Shown: positions 1 through 12,455, counted from the stretch's first letter. The stretch is DNA of 64,000 bases from Luteibacter rhizovicinus DSM 16549 (GCF_001887595.1 NZ_CP017480.1:558001-622000); one strand, 5' to 3'. Program-made: numbers and translations. Notes: generated by a model from the letters alone, not told the origin.

Positions 1-192
1 CGCGTACGCCTCGTAGCCGCGGAAACCAAGCCAGCGACCTAGCGGCCACGCGGCCCCGAGCATGGCGAGCAGGAAGGCCGCCTGGACGGCCACGCTACCG
101 AGCAGGCGAGCACCGAACCCTTCGGCGGCCTGGTACAGGACGAACAGGAGCGCGAACGCGAGCGCAATGCGCCTACGGCCGTTCGATAACAT
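1..192 (-). CDS. Membrane protein, N-terminal fragment (gene runs off the window)
   Basis: An open frame starts at an ATG at 192 and continues leftward without a stop to the window edge, giving the first 64 residues. After a basic start (SNGRRR) there are two hydrophobic stretches, about residues 9-20 and 34-50, then FRGYEAYA. This looks like the N-terminus of a multi-pass inner-membrane protein. The pattern is loosely reminiscent of CPBP-type intramembrane proteases, but the diagnostic motifs would lie outside the window, so the family is a guess. It follows the Rieske gene on the same strand after 89 bases and could be the last gene of that transcript. Confidence 0.5.
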   Translation of the reverse strand, partial: MLSNGRRRIALAFALLFVLYQAAEGFGARLLGSVAVQAAFLLAMLGAAWPLGRWLGFRGYEAYA

Positions 193-281
193 GGATTCCC
201 CGGTACAAGTGTCGCCGGAGCCAAGCTTAGGGCGTGAACGCGTTGCGCGCCATAGCCTGTGGACAAGACTCGCCACGCAGC

Positions 282-596
282 TCAGCGGTCGTCGCGGGTC
301 CAGATGGCGTCGTCGCGCTCCTGGACCGGGAACACCGTGACCGGCTCGTACGCCGGTGGGCAGGTTACCTCGCCCGTGCGCAGGTCGAACCGCGCGCCAT
401 GACGCACGCACTCCACTTCGAAACCGACGACGGGACCGCCGGCCAGTTCACCACCGTCGTGCGTGCAGACGTCTTCGATCGCATACAGGGCGCCGTCGAT
501 GTTGTAGACGGCGATGGCCGTATCGCCATCCCAGACGACCCTGAACTCGCCCGGCAGGAGCTCGCTACGCGTGCCGACGCGAATCCAGTGGCTCAT
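282..596 (-). CDS. Rieske [2Fe-2S] ferredoxin (non-haem iron oxygenase ferredoxin-like)
   Basis: The 104-residue protein carries both halves of a Rieske cluster site: CTHDGG (Cys-x-His) and CVRHGARFD (Cys-x2-His), separated by about 16 residues, as in small soluble Rieske ferredoxins. It should carry electrons in the cytoplasm; the partner is not visible. The ATG at 596 overlaps the stop of the GNAT gene by ATGA, which fixes the start and implies translational coupling; a longer reading to 779 would run inside that gene. It lies downstream of the SUF operon, a context seen in related bacteria, so it may be a client of, or an electron donor to, cluster assembly. That role is inferred from position only. 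Confidence 0.85.
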   Translation of the reverse strand: MSHWIRVGTRSELLPGEFRVVWDGDTAIAVYNIDGALYAIEDVCTHDGGELAGGPVVGFEVECVRHGARFDLRTGEVTCPPAYEPVTVFPVQERDDAIWTRDDR

Positions 597-1126
597 CGGC
601 CCAGGTCCTTGACCAGGTACTCGAACCGAAGATCGTCGCGCTGCGGCAGGCCGAACCGCTCGTCGCCGTACGGAAAGGCTTTGGTGCGACCCGTGCGGAC
701 ATAACCACGACGCTCGTACCAGGCGATCAATTCGGCGCGGATGTCGATCACGGTCATCTCGATCCTCTCGCTGCCCCATTCCTCGCGGGCGATGCGCTCG
801 ACTTCCTCGATGACCAGACGCCCGATGCCTGCGCCCTGCAGTGGTGGGTGCACGGAGAACATGCCGAAATAGCAGACCGGCCCCTGGTGCTCGATGTAGC
901 AGGAAGCGCCGATGACGCCATCGCGCTCGAACAGCACGAAGCGGCCGTTCTCGCCGGTCAGGAGCTCGTCGATCTCGGTGACATCGGTACGCCGGCCATG
1001 CAGGAAGTCGGCCTCGGTGGTCCAGCCGGCACGACTGGCGTCACCGCGATAAGCGGACTCGACCAGGGCGGCGATCCGCGGGGCATCGGCAGCGGTGGCG
1101 GTTCGGAACGTATGCGTCGGTGTCAT
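593..1126 (-). CDS. GNAT-family N-acetyltransferase
   Basis: A 177-residue protein from the ATG at 1126 (MTPTHTFRTA). It has the GNAT acetyl-CoA signature LQGAGIGRLVIEEVE near the middle and the C-terminal WYERRGYVRTGR strand-helix typical of the family. The substrate cannot be read from sequence. A second in-frame ATG at 1147 would add seven residues; I prefer 1126 because the fold starts there. Its stop overlaps the next start by ATGA. A REP pair (1162-1254) separates it from sufS, so it may be only partly co-transcribed with the SUF genes. Confidence 0.8.
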   Translation of the reverse strand: MTPTHTFRTATAADAPRIAALVESAYRGDASRAGWTTEADFLHGRRTDVTEIDELLTGENGRFVLFERDGVIGASCYIEHQGPVCYFGMFSVHPPLQGAGIGRLVIEEVERIAREEWGSERIEMTVIDIRAELIAWYERRGYVRTGRTKAFPYGDERFGLPQRDDLRFEYLVKDLGR

Positions 1127-1161
1127 GGGCGGGCAGCAATGGCTCATGTGGGAACTGGCTT

Positions 1162-1254
1162 GTGTGGGAGCCGATTCATCGGCGATGGGGTGCTTGCGAT
1201 CATGGCGAAAATTCCGCTCCGCAGGAATCGCCGCTGAAGCGGCTCCCACACAGA
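1162..1254. repeat. REP pair (REPIN-like)
   Basis: Two inverted units face each other: GTGGGAGCCGATTCATCGGC on the left and the complement of a GCCGCTTCAGCGGC-type unit on the right (GCCGCTGAAGCGGCTCCCAC). Each unit forms its own hairpin. The pair lies in the sufS-GNAT intergenic space and may stabilise or trim the upstream mRNA end; that role is inferred. Confidence 0.85.
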
Positions 1255-1266
1255 GCGAAGGCTGCC

Positions 1267-2514
<1,248 letters not shown>

Positions 2515-2546
2515 GGCTTGGCTCCGGTATTCGGTGTGCGATGGGA

Positions 2547-3878
2547 TTAGGCGAGCGCCTCGGCGGGACCGGTCGGCAGGTGACCGACCAGCAGGTCGCC
2601 CAGATGCTCGCGCAAGGCCTCGTTCGGCAGCGATTCGAGCGCGGCGCGGCAGAACGCCAGCGTGAGCAGGCTCCGCGCCTGTGCCAGCGGAATGCCACGC
2701 GACCGCAGGTAGAACAGCGAGCGTTCGTCGAGCTGGCCAATGGTCGCACCGTGCGCGGCCTTGACCTCGTCGGCGTAGATCTCGAGCTCCGGCTTGGTGT
2801 CGATCTCGGCCTGGGCCGAAAGCAGAAGATTCTTGTTGCTCAACGACGCATCGCTGCCGTCGGCACCTTCCGCTACCACGATGGCACCGCGGAAGACGCC
2901 ACGTGCGCGACCATCCGCGATCCCACGCCAGAGGGCATCCGACGCGGTATCGCGTGCATTGTGGCGAACTTCGAGCTGGGTGTCGGTGTGCTGGCGGCCG
3001 CTCAGCGCAAAAACGCCGCGCGAGTCGAAGCGTGCGCCGTCACCAACCAGCTCGGTCGTGAGTTCGTGGCGCACGAGCGCGCCACCGAGTTCCAGCGCAT
3101 GGACGGTCGCTTTGGCCGCTGCCTCGACGCGTACGTGGCTACGACGGACGAGCGTCGTCGATGCGGACGCGTCCTGCAGGAGCACCATGCCCAGCGTCGC
3201 GCCATCGCGCACGACGACGTCGGCAACGACGGTGCCCAACTGGGCGGCCTCACCCTGCGAGACGAAATGCTCGACCACGTCGGCGCGGGCACCCTGCCCT
3301 ACATCGATCAGCACGCGAACATGCCAGGCGGTGTCGGCCTGCACGCCGCTGGAGACGTGAACGATATGCACCGGCTTCGCGATCATGGCGTTGCCGGCGA
3401 TATGCAGGACAACGCCATCGACGGCAAGCGCCGCATTCAAGTGGGCGAAGGCATCGGCGGCGCCACGGCGATAGCGATTCGCGAGTGCGAAGCGAAGCGG
3501 CTCCGGCTGTGCGGCAAGCGCGACGCCGAGCGGCGAGAGCGAGACGCCCTCGCCTGCGTCCAGCGACGAAAGATCCGCACGGAACACGCCGTCGACAAAG
3601 ACGATGCGCGGGCCGTCGACACCGGGCAGCGCATAGCGCGACGGTTCGACGACGACACCGTTCGCGACACCGGCGTCGGCCAGCGCGAACGCGCGCTGCG
3701 ACAGCGCTCGGAGCGGTGTGTACTTCCAGGCCTCATTGCGGGCTTCGGGCAGGCCCGTCTCGGCGAGCGTCTCGAGATTCTCGCGGCGCGCGGCGTCGAG
3801 CCAGGCAATGCCGCTGGGCGGCACGGCCGCGGCGGCATCCAGTGCCGCCCGCACGAACGGGGACGGCGCGAGATTCAT
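2547..3878 (-). CDS. sufD: Fe-S cluster assembly protein SufD
   Basis: Scaffold subunit of the SufBC2D complex. The 443-residue protein has a divergent N-terminal helical part and a C-terminal right-handed beta-helix with the family segments SLSNKNLLLSAQAEIDTKPELEIYADEV (read in pieces) and HGATIGQLDE, including the conserved histidine of the SufB/SufD interface. The ATG at 3878 overlaps the sufC stop by ATGA. It lies in the order sufB-ACT-sufC-sufD-sufS, typical of Xanthomonadales. Confidence 0.95.
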   Translation of the reverse strand: MNLAPSPFVRAALDAAAAVPPSGIAWLDAARRENLETLAETGLPEARNEAWKYTPLRALSQRAFALADAGVANGVVVEPSRYALPGVDGPRIVFVDGVFRADLSSLDAGEGVSLSPLGVALAAQPEPLRFALANRYRRGAADAFAHLNAALAVDGVVLHIAGNAMIAKPVHIVHVSSGVQADTAWHVRVLIDVGQGARADVVEHFVSQGEAAQLGTVVADVVVRDGATLGMVLLQDASASTTLVRRSHVRVEAAAKATVHALELGGALVRHELTTELVGDGARFDSRGVFALSGRQHTDTQLEVRHNARDTASDALWRGIADGRARGVFRGAIVVAEGADGSDASLSNKNLLLSAQAEIDTKPELEIYADEVKAAHGATIGQLDERSLFYLRSRGIPLAQARSLLTLAFCRAALESLPNEALREHLGDLLVGHLPTGPAEALA

Positions 3879-4678
3879 GCCGGAGCTCCGGCCAGATCGG
3901 CCTTGCGCAGTTCCGGATGGTGATCCGCCAACCAGGCGTAGCCCTGCTCCTCGAGTTTGAGCGCAAGGCTCTTGTCGCCACTCTCCACGATCCGTCCGCC
4001 GGCAAGCACGTGCACGAAGTCGGGCTCGATGTAGTCCAGCAGGCGCTGGTAATGGGTGACGATCAGGAACGACCGGTCCGGCGACCGCAGGGCGTTGACG
4101 CCTTCGGCGACCTGCTTCAGGGCATCGATATCGAGGCCGGAGTCGGTCTCGTCGAGGATCGCCAGCTTCGGCTCGAGCACGGCCATCTGGAAAATCTCGT
4201 TGCGCTTCTTCTCGCCACCGGAGAAGCCTTCGTTCACGGCGCGATGCAGCAGGTCGTCGGAAATCTGCATGACTTTGAGTTTCTCGCGCACCAGCTTGAG
4301 GAAGCGCATGGAGTCCAGCTCTTCCTCACCACGGAACTTCCGCTGCGCGTTGAGCGCGGCACGCAGGAAGTAGGTGTTGTTGACGCCGGGAATCTCCACC
4401 GGGTACTGGAAGGCGAGGAACATGCCGACGGCAGCGCGCTCTTCCGGCTCCAGTGCCAGCAGGTCGCGACCATCGAAGCTCACCGAGCCCTCGGTGACCT
4501 CGTAACCGTCACGTCCGGAGAGGACGTTCGCCAGCGTGGATTTACCCGCGCCGTTCGGCCCCATGATCGCGTGCACTTCACCGGGCTTCACGGCGAGCGA
4601 AAGGCCTTTGAGGATCTCCTTGCCTTCGACACGGGCATGGAGGTTGTCGATCGTAAGCATGTGCATGGTGCTATCCAT
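3875..4678 (-). CDS. sufC: Fe-S cluster assembly ATPase SufC
   Basis: ABC-type ATPase of the SufBC2D scaffold. Walker A is GPNGAGKSTLAN, the signature is FSGGEKKRNEIFQ, Walker B is AILDETDSGLD, and the switch histidine is in IVTHYQRLLDY, all in the SufC style. Length is 267 residues against about 250 for the family. The ATG at 4678 overlaps the stop of the ACT gene by one base (TGATG), which favours this start. A start at MLTIDN six codons later would match most homologues, so the N-terminus is not certain. Confidence 0.96.
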   Translation of the reverse strand: MDSTMHMLTIDNLHARVEGKEILKGLSLAVKPGEVHAIMGPNGAGKSTLANVLSGRDGYEVTEGSVSFDGRDLLALEPEERAAVGMFLAFQYPVEIPGVNNTYFLRAALNAQRKFRGEEELDSMRFLKLVREKLKVMQISDDLLHRAVNEGFSGGEKKRNEIFQMAVLEPKLAILDETDSGLDIDALKQVAEGVNALRSPDRSFLIVTHYQRLLDYIEPDFVHVLAGGRIVESGDKSLALKLEEQGYAWLADHHPELRKADLAGAPA

Positions 4679-5085
4679 CAGGGCGTGAGGTGCGACAGCG
4701 CGTCGAGCGCGTCATCGCGGCGATCCCAGGGCACGAACAGATGATCGTGCAGGAACGCGGAAACGGGGTTGCAGGGAATGCCGCGCTTGGCCAGCGCGGC
4801 GGAAACGGCGGCCATCAGGCCGACCGCGGTAAGACTCGACTGCACGCGCAGGGTGATGCGCGCCCAGAGCATGCGGTCGTTGCCGGGGATCTCGTCGTCC
4901 ACGTCGACGATCAGTGTGGTGCCCTCGGCTTCGCGGAACATCATCAGGGCATCGGCCATGCGTTCCCGCGCCTTCTCGTGGGAGGCGTGCAGAAATCGCT
5001 TGGGCACCGGGTCGAGTTCCGGATCGAGCGCAGCCAGCAAGGCGCGCAGATCGGTCAGGCCCGGGGCGGAGCCGGCGATACCCAT
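4678..5085 (-). CDS. ACT-domain protein embedded in the suf operon (DUF2241/COG3602-like)
   Basis: A 135-residue protein with an N-terminal TDLRALLAALDPELDP segment and a C-terminal ACT-like fold (ARITLRVQSSLTAVGLMAAVSAAL...HDHLFVPWDRRDDAL), the pattern of the COG3602 / DUF2241 family. ACT domains usually bind small ligands, often amino acids. No catalytic domain is attached. It sits between sufB (2 bases away) and sufC (1-base overlap), so it is made in step with the scaffold proteins. A ligand-sensing or assembly-factor role, perhaps linked to cysteine, is inference. Confidence 0.8.
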   Translation of the reverse strand: MGIAGSAPGLTDLRALLAALDPELDPVPKRFLHASHEKARERMADALMMFREAEGTTLIVDVDDEIPGNDRMLWARITLRVQSSLTAVGLMAAVSAALAKRGIPCNPVSAFLHDHLFVPWDRRDDALDALSHLTP

Positions 5086-5087
5086 GC

Positions 5088-6562
<1,475 letters not shown>

Positions 6563-6566
<4 letters not shown>

Positions 6567-7030
6567 GCGTTCGCCTGCGCGACCTGGGTCGCGTCCTTTG
6601 CCGGCGCCGTGGGGCGCCCGGCCAGCATCTGGGCCAGGGTCATGGCGCGCAGCACGCCACCGATAGCCCCGGAAACCGAGCGCCAGCTATCGCTGACACC
6701 ACATTGGGACTGACGGTCGCACTGGCCCTGGGCCACGCTGCATTCCGTCATCCCGATCGGCCCTTCCATCGCCTCGACGATGTCGGCGAGGCTGATCGCC
6801 TCAGCCGGACGCGCCAGGCGGTAACCGCCGTTGACGCCGCGAAACGATTCCACCAGCCCCGCGTGGCCGAGCAGCTTGAGCAGCTTCGACACCGTGGGCA
6901 GCTCCAGGCGCGCCTCGTCGGCGATCTGAGCGGTACTCAGAACGTCGGCAGGGTGCGCGGCGATGCAGGTCATCACCACGGTCGCGTAATCGGTCAAACG
7001 GCTGACACGGAGCATCGGGGAAGGGGACAT
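6563..7030 (-). CDS. Rrf2-family SUF operon regulator
   Basis: A 155-residue Rrf2 protein of the SUF-regulator type (IscR relative). The N-terminal winged helix is [17 protein letters not shown]...[23 protein letters not shown], with [11 protein letters not shown] as the wing. Three cysteines lie in the ligand region (ECSVAQGQC and QCGVS), as expected for an Fe-S sensing regulator. It is the first gene of the operon, so autoregulation is likely; a palindrome overlaps the promoter just upstream. The frame opens at 7030, but most homologues begin at MLRVSRL, which would be 7015. Neither start has a good Shine-Dalgarno sequence, so the start is open. Confidence 0.9.
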
Positions 7031-7040
7031 TCAATACCGG

Positions 7041-7075
7041 ACCAAAATGGTACTGTTTTCCGGCCGACTGTGCAA
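7041..7075 (-). promoter_or_regulatory. Putative suf operon promoter with overlapping operator
   Basis: On the minus strand TTGCAC (7075-7070) and TACCAT (7052-7047) are spaced by exactly 17 bases and read toward the regulator gene. The perfect palindrome ACCAAAATGGT (7041-7051) covers the -10 element, the expected place for an autorepressing Rrf2 protein. The -35 matches the consensus only moderately. Called from motif and position alone. Confidence 0.45.
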
Positions 7076-7099
7076 TGCGAACGGCCCCGACACACCCCC

Positions 7100-7221
7100 G
7101 TAGGAACCGATTTATGTGGGAGCCGCTTCAGCGGCGAATGGGTGCTCGCCAAACCTTGGCCCGCTGCCGCGGGATCGCCGCTGAAGCGGCTCCCACAATC
7201 GCTGATGAATCGGCTCCTACA
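7100..7221. repeat. REP cluster: inverted pair flanked by degenerate single units
   Basis: The central pair is GTGGGAGCCGCTTCAGCGGC and its inverted mate, joined by a linker containing CCCGCTGCCGCGGG. A degenerate TAGGAACCGATTTAT unit lies on the left and a GATGAATCGGCTCCTAC unit on the right. The linker is shared with the locus at 54280-54387, so the pair was probably copied as one unit. Confidence 0.85.
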
Positions 7222-7233
7222 AGGGGTGGGAAA

Positions 7234-7443
7234 TCAGCGGTTGCGTTCGTGGGTTCGGATCGCCTCGATCATGGCGATCAGACGCGAGGTCTCGCCCGCC
7301 TCCACCAGATCCTCCGCGGTGCGGAACCCCAGTTCGGCAATGGGATCTTCGACATACCAGGCCCGACGCCGGGCGCGGTTTGGCTCGATGCGGCGCGCGG
7401 CGGCCAGCACCCGAGCGGTATCGCAAAGCACGCGAACGGACAT
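7234..7443 (-). CDS. Small DUF2384-like protein (antitoxin C-terminal domain type)
   Basis: A 69-residue protein from the ATG at 7443, ten bases after the mlaA stop. Its second half, AWYVEDPIAELGFRTAEDLV followed by AGETSRLIAMIEAI, resembles the MbcA/ParS/Xre antitoxin C-terminal (DUF2384) domain, in which W-x-n-P, L-G and T-x-x-d-L are conserved. The usual N-terminal Xre-type DNA-binding domain is missing and no RES-type toxin gene lies nearby. It could be a remnant, an orphan antitoxin or a housekeeping relative. The frame is open upstream to 7569, but that part overlaps mlaA. Confidence 0.6.
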   Translation of the reverse strand: MSVRVLCDTARVLAAARRIEPNRARRRAWYVEDPIAELGFRTAEDLVEAGETSRLIAMIEAIRTHERNR

Positions 7444-7453
7444 GAGGGCAACC

Positions 7454-8233
7454 TCAGGGGTTGACCGGCAGGCCGGTGGCAGCCCGCCCGTCGCTGTTCG
7501 GCACGGTAGGGTGGACCGTGCCCACTCGCCCGTCCTCGACCAGTGCAACTCGGCGCGACGCAGCGGCATCGCGCAGTGCGGCGTAATAGTCGGGCGACTG
7601 CTCCAGCTTGTCGGTCAGGGGCAGCGCGCGCGAACGCCCGTCGACGATGCCGCCCGCCGTCCCGGCCAGCTGGAGGTCGCCCACGGTATCTGAGTTGTCG
7701 CCCAACCGGTTGAACGCAAGGGTCAGGATGCGCCCGACGGAGTCGCGCACGTTCGACGAGCCGAACACCGGGAGCTCAACCGTATGGCCAGGCCCCATCC
7801 CCCAGACACCGAAGGTCTGGCCCAGGTCGGCGGCGTGGTGAGGCATGCCCCAATGGTTCGCGACGTCGAAGATGCCGACCACGCCCACGGTGCTGTTCAC
7901 GACGAAGCGGCCGGCCGTGTTGAGCGATCGCAGGAAGTTGGCCTGGAGCAGGTCATTGGCAAAGACCAGGGGCTCCTGGAGGTTCTGCGCGAAGTTGCGC
8001 ACACCGTTGCGCACCGGCTTGCCCAGATGGGAATAGCCCCGCGCTACCGGGCGAAGGACGGCGTGGTCAACCGCCTCGTTGAAGGCGAAAACCTTCCGGT
8101 TGATCGGCTCGTCGCTCGCGATGGGGGCGGCCGTGCCCGCTTCGTCCTTCCTCACACCATGGGAACAGGCCGACAGCACCAGCGTGGAGAACAGGGCCAG
8201 GAATGTCGGGGTCGAACGCAGGGAAGCAGGCAT
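7454..8233 (-). CDS. mlaA: MlaA/VacJ-family outer-membrane lipoprotein
   Basis: Outer-membrane part of the Mla system that removes misplaced phospholipids from the outer leaflet. The signal peptide ends in the lipobox LSAC with Cys23. Family segments follow: DEPINRKVFAFNEAVD, LQEPLVFANDLLQ, GVVGIFDVANHWGM and LGQTFGVWG. The 259 residues fit the family. GAGAGA upstream of the ATG at 8233 serves as ribosome-binding site; an earlier start at 8350 would lack a signal peptide. The rest of the Mla machinery (mlaBCDEF) is not in the window. Confidence 0.93.
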   Translation of the reverse strand: MPASLRSTPTFLALFSTLVLSACSHGVRKDEAGTAAPIASDEPINRKVFAFNEAVDHAVLRPVARGYSHLGKPVRNGVRNFAQNLQEPLVFANDLLQANFLRSLNTAGRFVVNSTVGVVGIFDVANHWGMPHHAADLGQTFGVWGMGPGHTVELPVFGSSNVRDSVGRILTLAFNRLGDNSDTVGDLQLAGTAGGIVDGRSRALPLTDKLEQSPDYYAALRDAAASRRVALVEDGRVGTVHPTVPNSDGRAATGLPVNP

Positions 8234-8338
8234 CGGAATCTCTCGGGTGGCGGGCTTAGCCTGAGAGTGACCACCGTTTGCGTATCGCGTTTTTCCAATT
8301 CGCGTCTGGCCGGACATAGTGTTTCCAACCGGAAATAA

Positions 8339-8369
8339 ATGACAAAACACGCCCTCGACCCGATATATA
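8339..8369 (+). promoter_or_regulatory. Possible promoter for the OmpR-type two-component genes
   Basis: ATGACA (8339-8344) is followed after 19 bases by TATATA inside an AT-rich patch that stands out from the GC-rich surroundings, 32 bases before the response-regulator start. The spacing is longer than ideal, so this is a weak call. Confidence 0.35.
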
Positions 8370-8401
8370 TAGCGTCACGCACAACAGAATCCGGCCCACC
8401 C

Positions 8402-9115
8402 ATGCAACGCCTTCTCATCGTGGACGACGACGAGGAAATCCGCTCGCTGCTGCAGCGGTTCTTCCTCCGGAACGGGTTCGAAACCGATATGGCCGCCTCG
8501 GGAAAGGAGATGGACACCCGGCTCGCGAGGGCGTCGTACGATCTCGTCCTGCTCGACGTCATGCTCCCCGACGAGGACGGCTTCAGCCTGTGCAAACGGA
8601 TCCGGGCAGCGGGACGGATGGCGATCATCATGGTCACGGGTGTCGTCGAAGCGACCGACCGCATCGTCGGCCTCGAACTCGGCGCCGACGATTACGTGAC
8701 CAAACCCTTCGACGCCCGCGAACTACTCGCCCGCGTGCGCGCCGTGCTCCGTCGCAGTGAGACGTCGCTCGCACGGGAGTCGCTCGCCAGTCATTCGCCC
8801 ACGCTGTGTTTCAGCGGCTGGCGGCTCGATATCGTGCGTCGTGAGCTTCGTTCGTCCGACTTCACGTTGACGCCGCTCTCCGGCGGAGAGTTCGAACTTC
8901 TCGTCGCATTCGCACAGCACCCGCAACGTGTCCTCACGCGCGAGCAGCTTATCGACATGTCGCGCGGGCCCGCTCACGAAGCCTTCGATCGCAGCATCGA
9001 CGTGCAGGTAAGCCGGCTGCGCCGCAAAATCGAGGAGGATCCCGGCGATCCGGAAATCATCCGCACCGTGCGCAATGTGGGCTATCTGTTCGCCTCCACC
9101 GTGGAACGCCAGTGA
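8402..9115 (+). CDS. OmpR-family response regulator
   Basis: A 237-residue two-domain regulator. The receiver has the acidic pair DDDEE, the phosphorylation site Asp52 in LVLLDVMLPDEDG, Thr in IIMVTG and the switch lysine in DDYVTKPFDARELLARVRAV. The C-terminal winged helix has LTPLSGGEFELLVAFAQHP, VLTREQLIDMSRG and RSIDVQVSRLRRKIEEDP. The ATG at 8402 begins MQRLLIVDDD exactly at the fold, so the upstream open codons are not used. Its stop overlaps the GTG start of the kinase by GTGA, making them a cognate pair. Target genes cannot be read here. Confidence 0.93.
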   Translation: MQRLLIVDDDEEIRSLLQRFFLRNGFETDMAASGKEMDTRLARASYDLVLLDVMLPDEDGFSLCKRIRAAGRMAIIMVTGVVEATDRIVGLELGADDYVTKPFDARELLARVRAVLRRSETSLARESLASHSPTLCFSGWRLDIVRRELRSSDFTLTPLSGGEFELLVAFAQHPQRVLTREQLIDMSRGPAHEAFDRSIDVQVSRLRRKIEEDPGDPEIIRTVRNVGYLFASTVERQ

Positions 9116-10458
9116 TCCGCCCCGGGCGCTGGGCGTCCGACACCATCGGACGATGGTTCGCCATCAACATCGTCGTCGCGGTGATCATCGCGGCGGGCAT
9201 GAATGCGGCGTTCGTCGCCGTCGCGGGCGTATGGGCGAAGCCGGGCATCGACGAGACCGGCATCGTCGACCAGGCCGTGGCCATCGTCCGCGTTCTCGAC
9301 GGCATGCCTCCCGCCTTGCGACCGCAACTTGCTGCCTCGGCGAACAATCCGACCTACCGCGCGACGTGGCTGCCGAACGATGCGGCGCTTCCGATACCGA
9401 TCGCCACGTCGACATTTCATATCGGCAGGGAAAAGGTCAGGACACTGCTCCGACGCCCAGACGCCCGCGTCCTGGCCTACGAGCCCGGCGACCCCGGCCT
9501 GCATGGACCGGAAGATCACTACGGACTAGCGATCAGCCTGTCGGATCGATCATGGGTCCTCTTCGTCACCTCCGAGCGCAGTTGGGGACTGGGCGGTGGG
9601 AAGCGCAGCCTGCTCACCGCTGCTTTCATCGTGGCATGCAGCCTGGTCGTGGCGGCCCTCGCCAGCCGGCGCCTGGCGCGACCCATGGAGCGCTTCGCGC
9701 GACAGGCCCAGCGCTTCGGCACGGATGTGAACGCGCCGCCCGTCGAGGCGACCGGCCCCCTGGAGATCCGCCTCGTCGGCCAGGCCTTCAACGAAATGCA
9801 GGCGCGGGTGCAGCGTTACGTCGCCGACCGGACCCACATGCTTGCGGCGATATCGCACGACCTGCGCGCACCACTCACGCGCATGCGGCTGCGTGGAGAG
9901 TTCATCGAGGATGAGGAGCAGCAGCGAAAGCTGTTCCGCGACGTGGACGAAATGCAGGCGATGGTGAACGCGTCGCTGAACTTCTTCCGTGACGACAGCG
10001 AGCAGGAGGTCGCGACGCGTTTCAACCTATCCGAACTCGTCGACACGGTACTGGACGACTTTCGCGACGCTGGCGACGACGTCACATTCCACGCTGGGGA
10101 AAGCATCGCCTACGTGGGCCGTCCGCTTACGCTGCGTCGCGCGATCGCGAATCTCGTCGAGAACGCGATCAAGTACGGCACTCGCGCCAACGTGCACCTC
10201 GCTTCGAAAGCCGAGTGGGTCGAAATCACGATCGACGACGACGGCAACGGCATCCCGGAATATCTTCGCGAAGATGTCTTCCGCCCGTTCTTCCGTGTCG
10301 AGAGCTCGCGCAACCGGAAGACGGGCGGTGTTGGCCTGGGGCTGGCCGCTGCGCGCTCGGCGGTGCGCGGGCATGGCGGGGACATCTCACTGGAGAGCCG
10401 TGAGTCAGGCGGCCTCCGCGTCTGCGTGCGGCTACCGATCATCAGTGCGGTCAGCTAA
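9112..10458 (+). CDS. Two-component sensor histidine kinase
   Basis: A 448-residue EnvZ-like inner-membrane kinase. TM1 spans about residues 14-38, a periplasmic domain of about 115 residues follows, and TM2 is around 168-186 (LLTAAFIVACSLVVAALAS), then HAMP, the H-box AAISHDLRAPLTRMR with His249, the N-box NLVENAIKYG, and G-boxes DDDGNGIPEY and GVGLGLAAARSAVRGHGG. It starts with GTG at 9112, overlapping the regulator stop by four bases. The periplasmic domain has no recognised ligand motif, so the stimulus is unknown. Confidence 0.93.
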   Translation: MIRPGRWASDTIGRWFAINIVVAVIIAAGMNAAFVAVAGVWAKPGIDETGIVDQAVAIVRVLDGMPPALRPQLAASANNPTYRATWLPNDAALPIPIATSTFHIGREKVRTLLRRPDARVLAYEPGDPGLHGPEDHYGLAISLSDRSWVLFVTSERSWGLGGGKRSLLTAAFIVACSLVVAALASRRLARPMERFARQAQRFGTDVNAPPVEATGPLEIRLVGQAFNEMQARVQRYVADRTHMLAAISHDLRAPLTRMRLRGEFIEDEEQQRKLFRDVDEMQAMVNASLNFFRDDSEQEVATRFNLSELVDTVLDDFRDAGDDVTFHAGESIAYVGRPLTLRRAIANLVENAIKYGTRANVHLASKAEWVEITIDDDGNGIPEYLREDVFRPFFRVESSRNRKTGGVGLGLAAARSAVRGHGGDISLESRESGGLRVCVRLPIISAVS

Positions 10459-10501
10459 CCGCCTGCCCCGGCGGTCAATCGCACCTTTTCCGGGACTATA
10501 T

Positions 10502-12307
<1,806 letters not shown>

Positions 12308-12314
12308 ACTGATG

Positions 12315-12402
12315 TTGTGTGGGAGCCGATTCATCGGCGATCCCTCAGCAGCGGGCCGGGTGTCGGCAAGTACCCGATCGCCGAGGAATCGGCTCCTACA
12401 GG
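12315..12402. repeat. REP pair after amtB
   Basis: GTGGGAGCCGATTCATCGGC on the left and GCCGAGGAATCGGCTCCTAC on the right form an inverted pair with a GC-rich linker (CAGCAGCGGGCC). The right unit has an imperfect stem. It lies between amtB and the convergent terminator. Confidence 0.8.
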
Positions 12403-12411
12403 AAGCGAAAA

Positions 12412-12440
12412 AAGAGCCGGCTAAGTGCCGGCTCTTTTCT
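12412..12440. terminator. Bidirectional intrinsic terminator between amtB and the His-rich gene
   Basis: A perfect 10-bp stem AAGAGCCGGC / GCCGGCTCTT with the loop TAAGT is preceded by A-rich and followed by T-rich sequence, so it can end transcription of amtB (plus) and of the convergent His-rich gene (minus). Confidence 0.85.
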
Positions 12441-12455
12441 TATCCGCTCAGGCGA

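Noticed and set aside
593..1147. Longer start of the acetyltransferase at 1147 (MSHCCPPM).
   Set aside because: The family fold begins at the second methionine; the extra cysteine-rich heptad has no support, although it cannot be excluded.
7100..7221. Repeated units considered as a CRISPR remnant.
   Set aside because: Units are palindromic, paired head to head, share linkers and are scattered at many loci; there is no regular spacer array and no cas gene.
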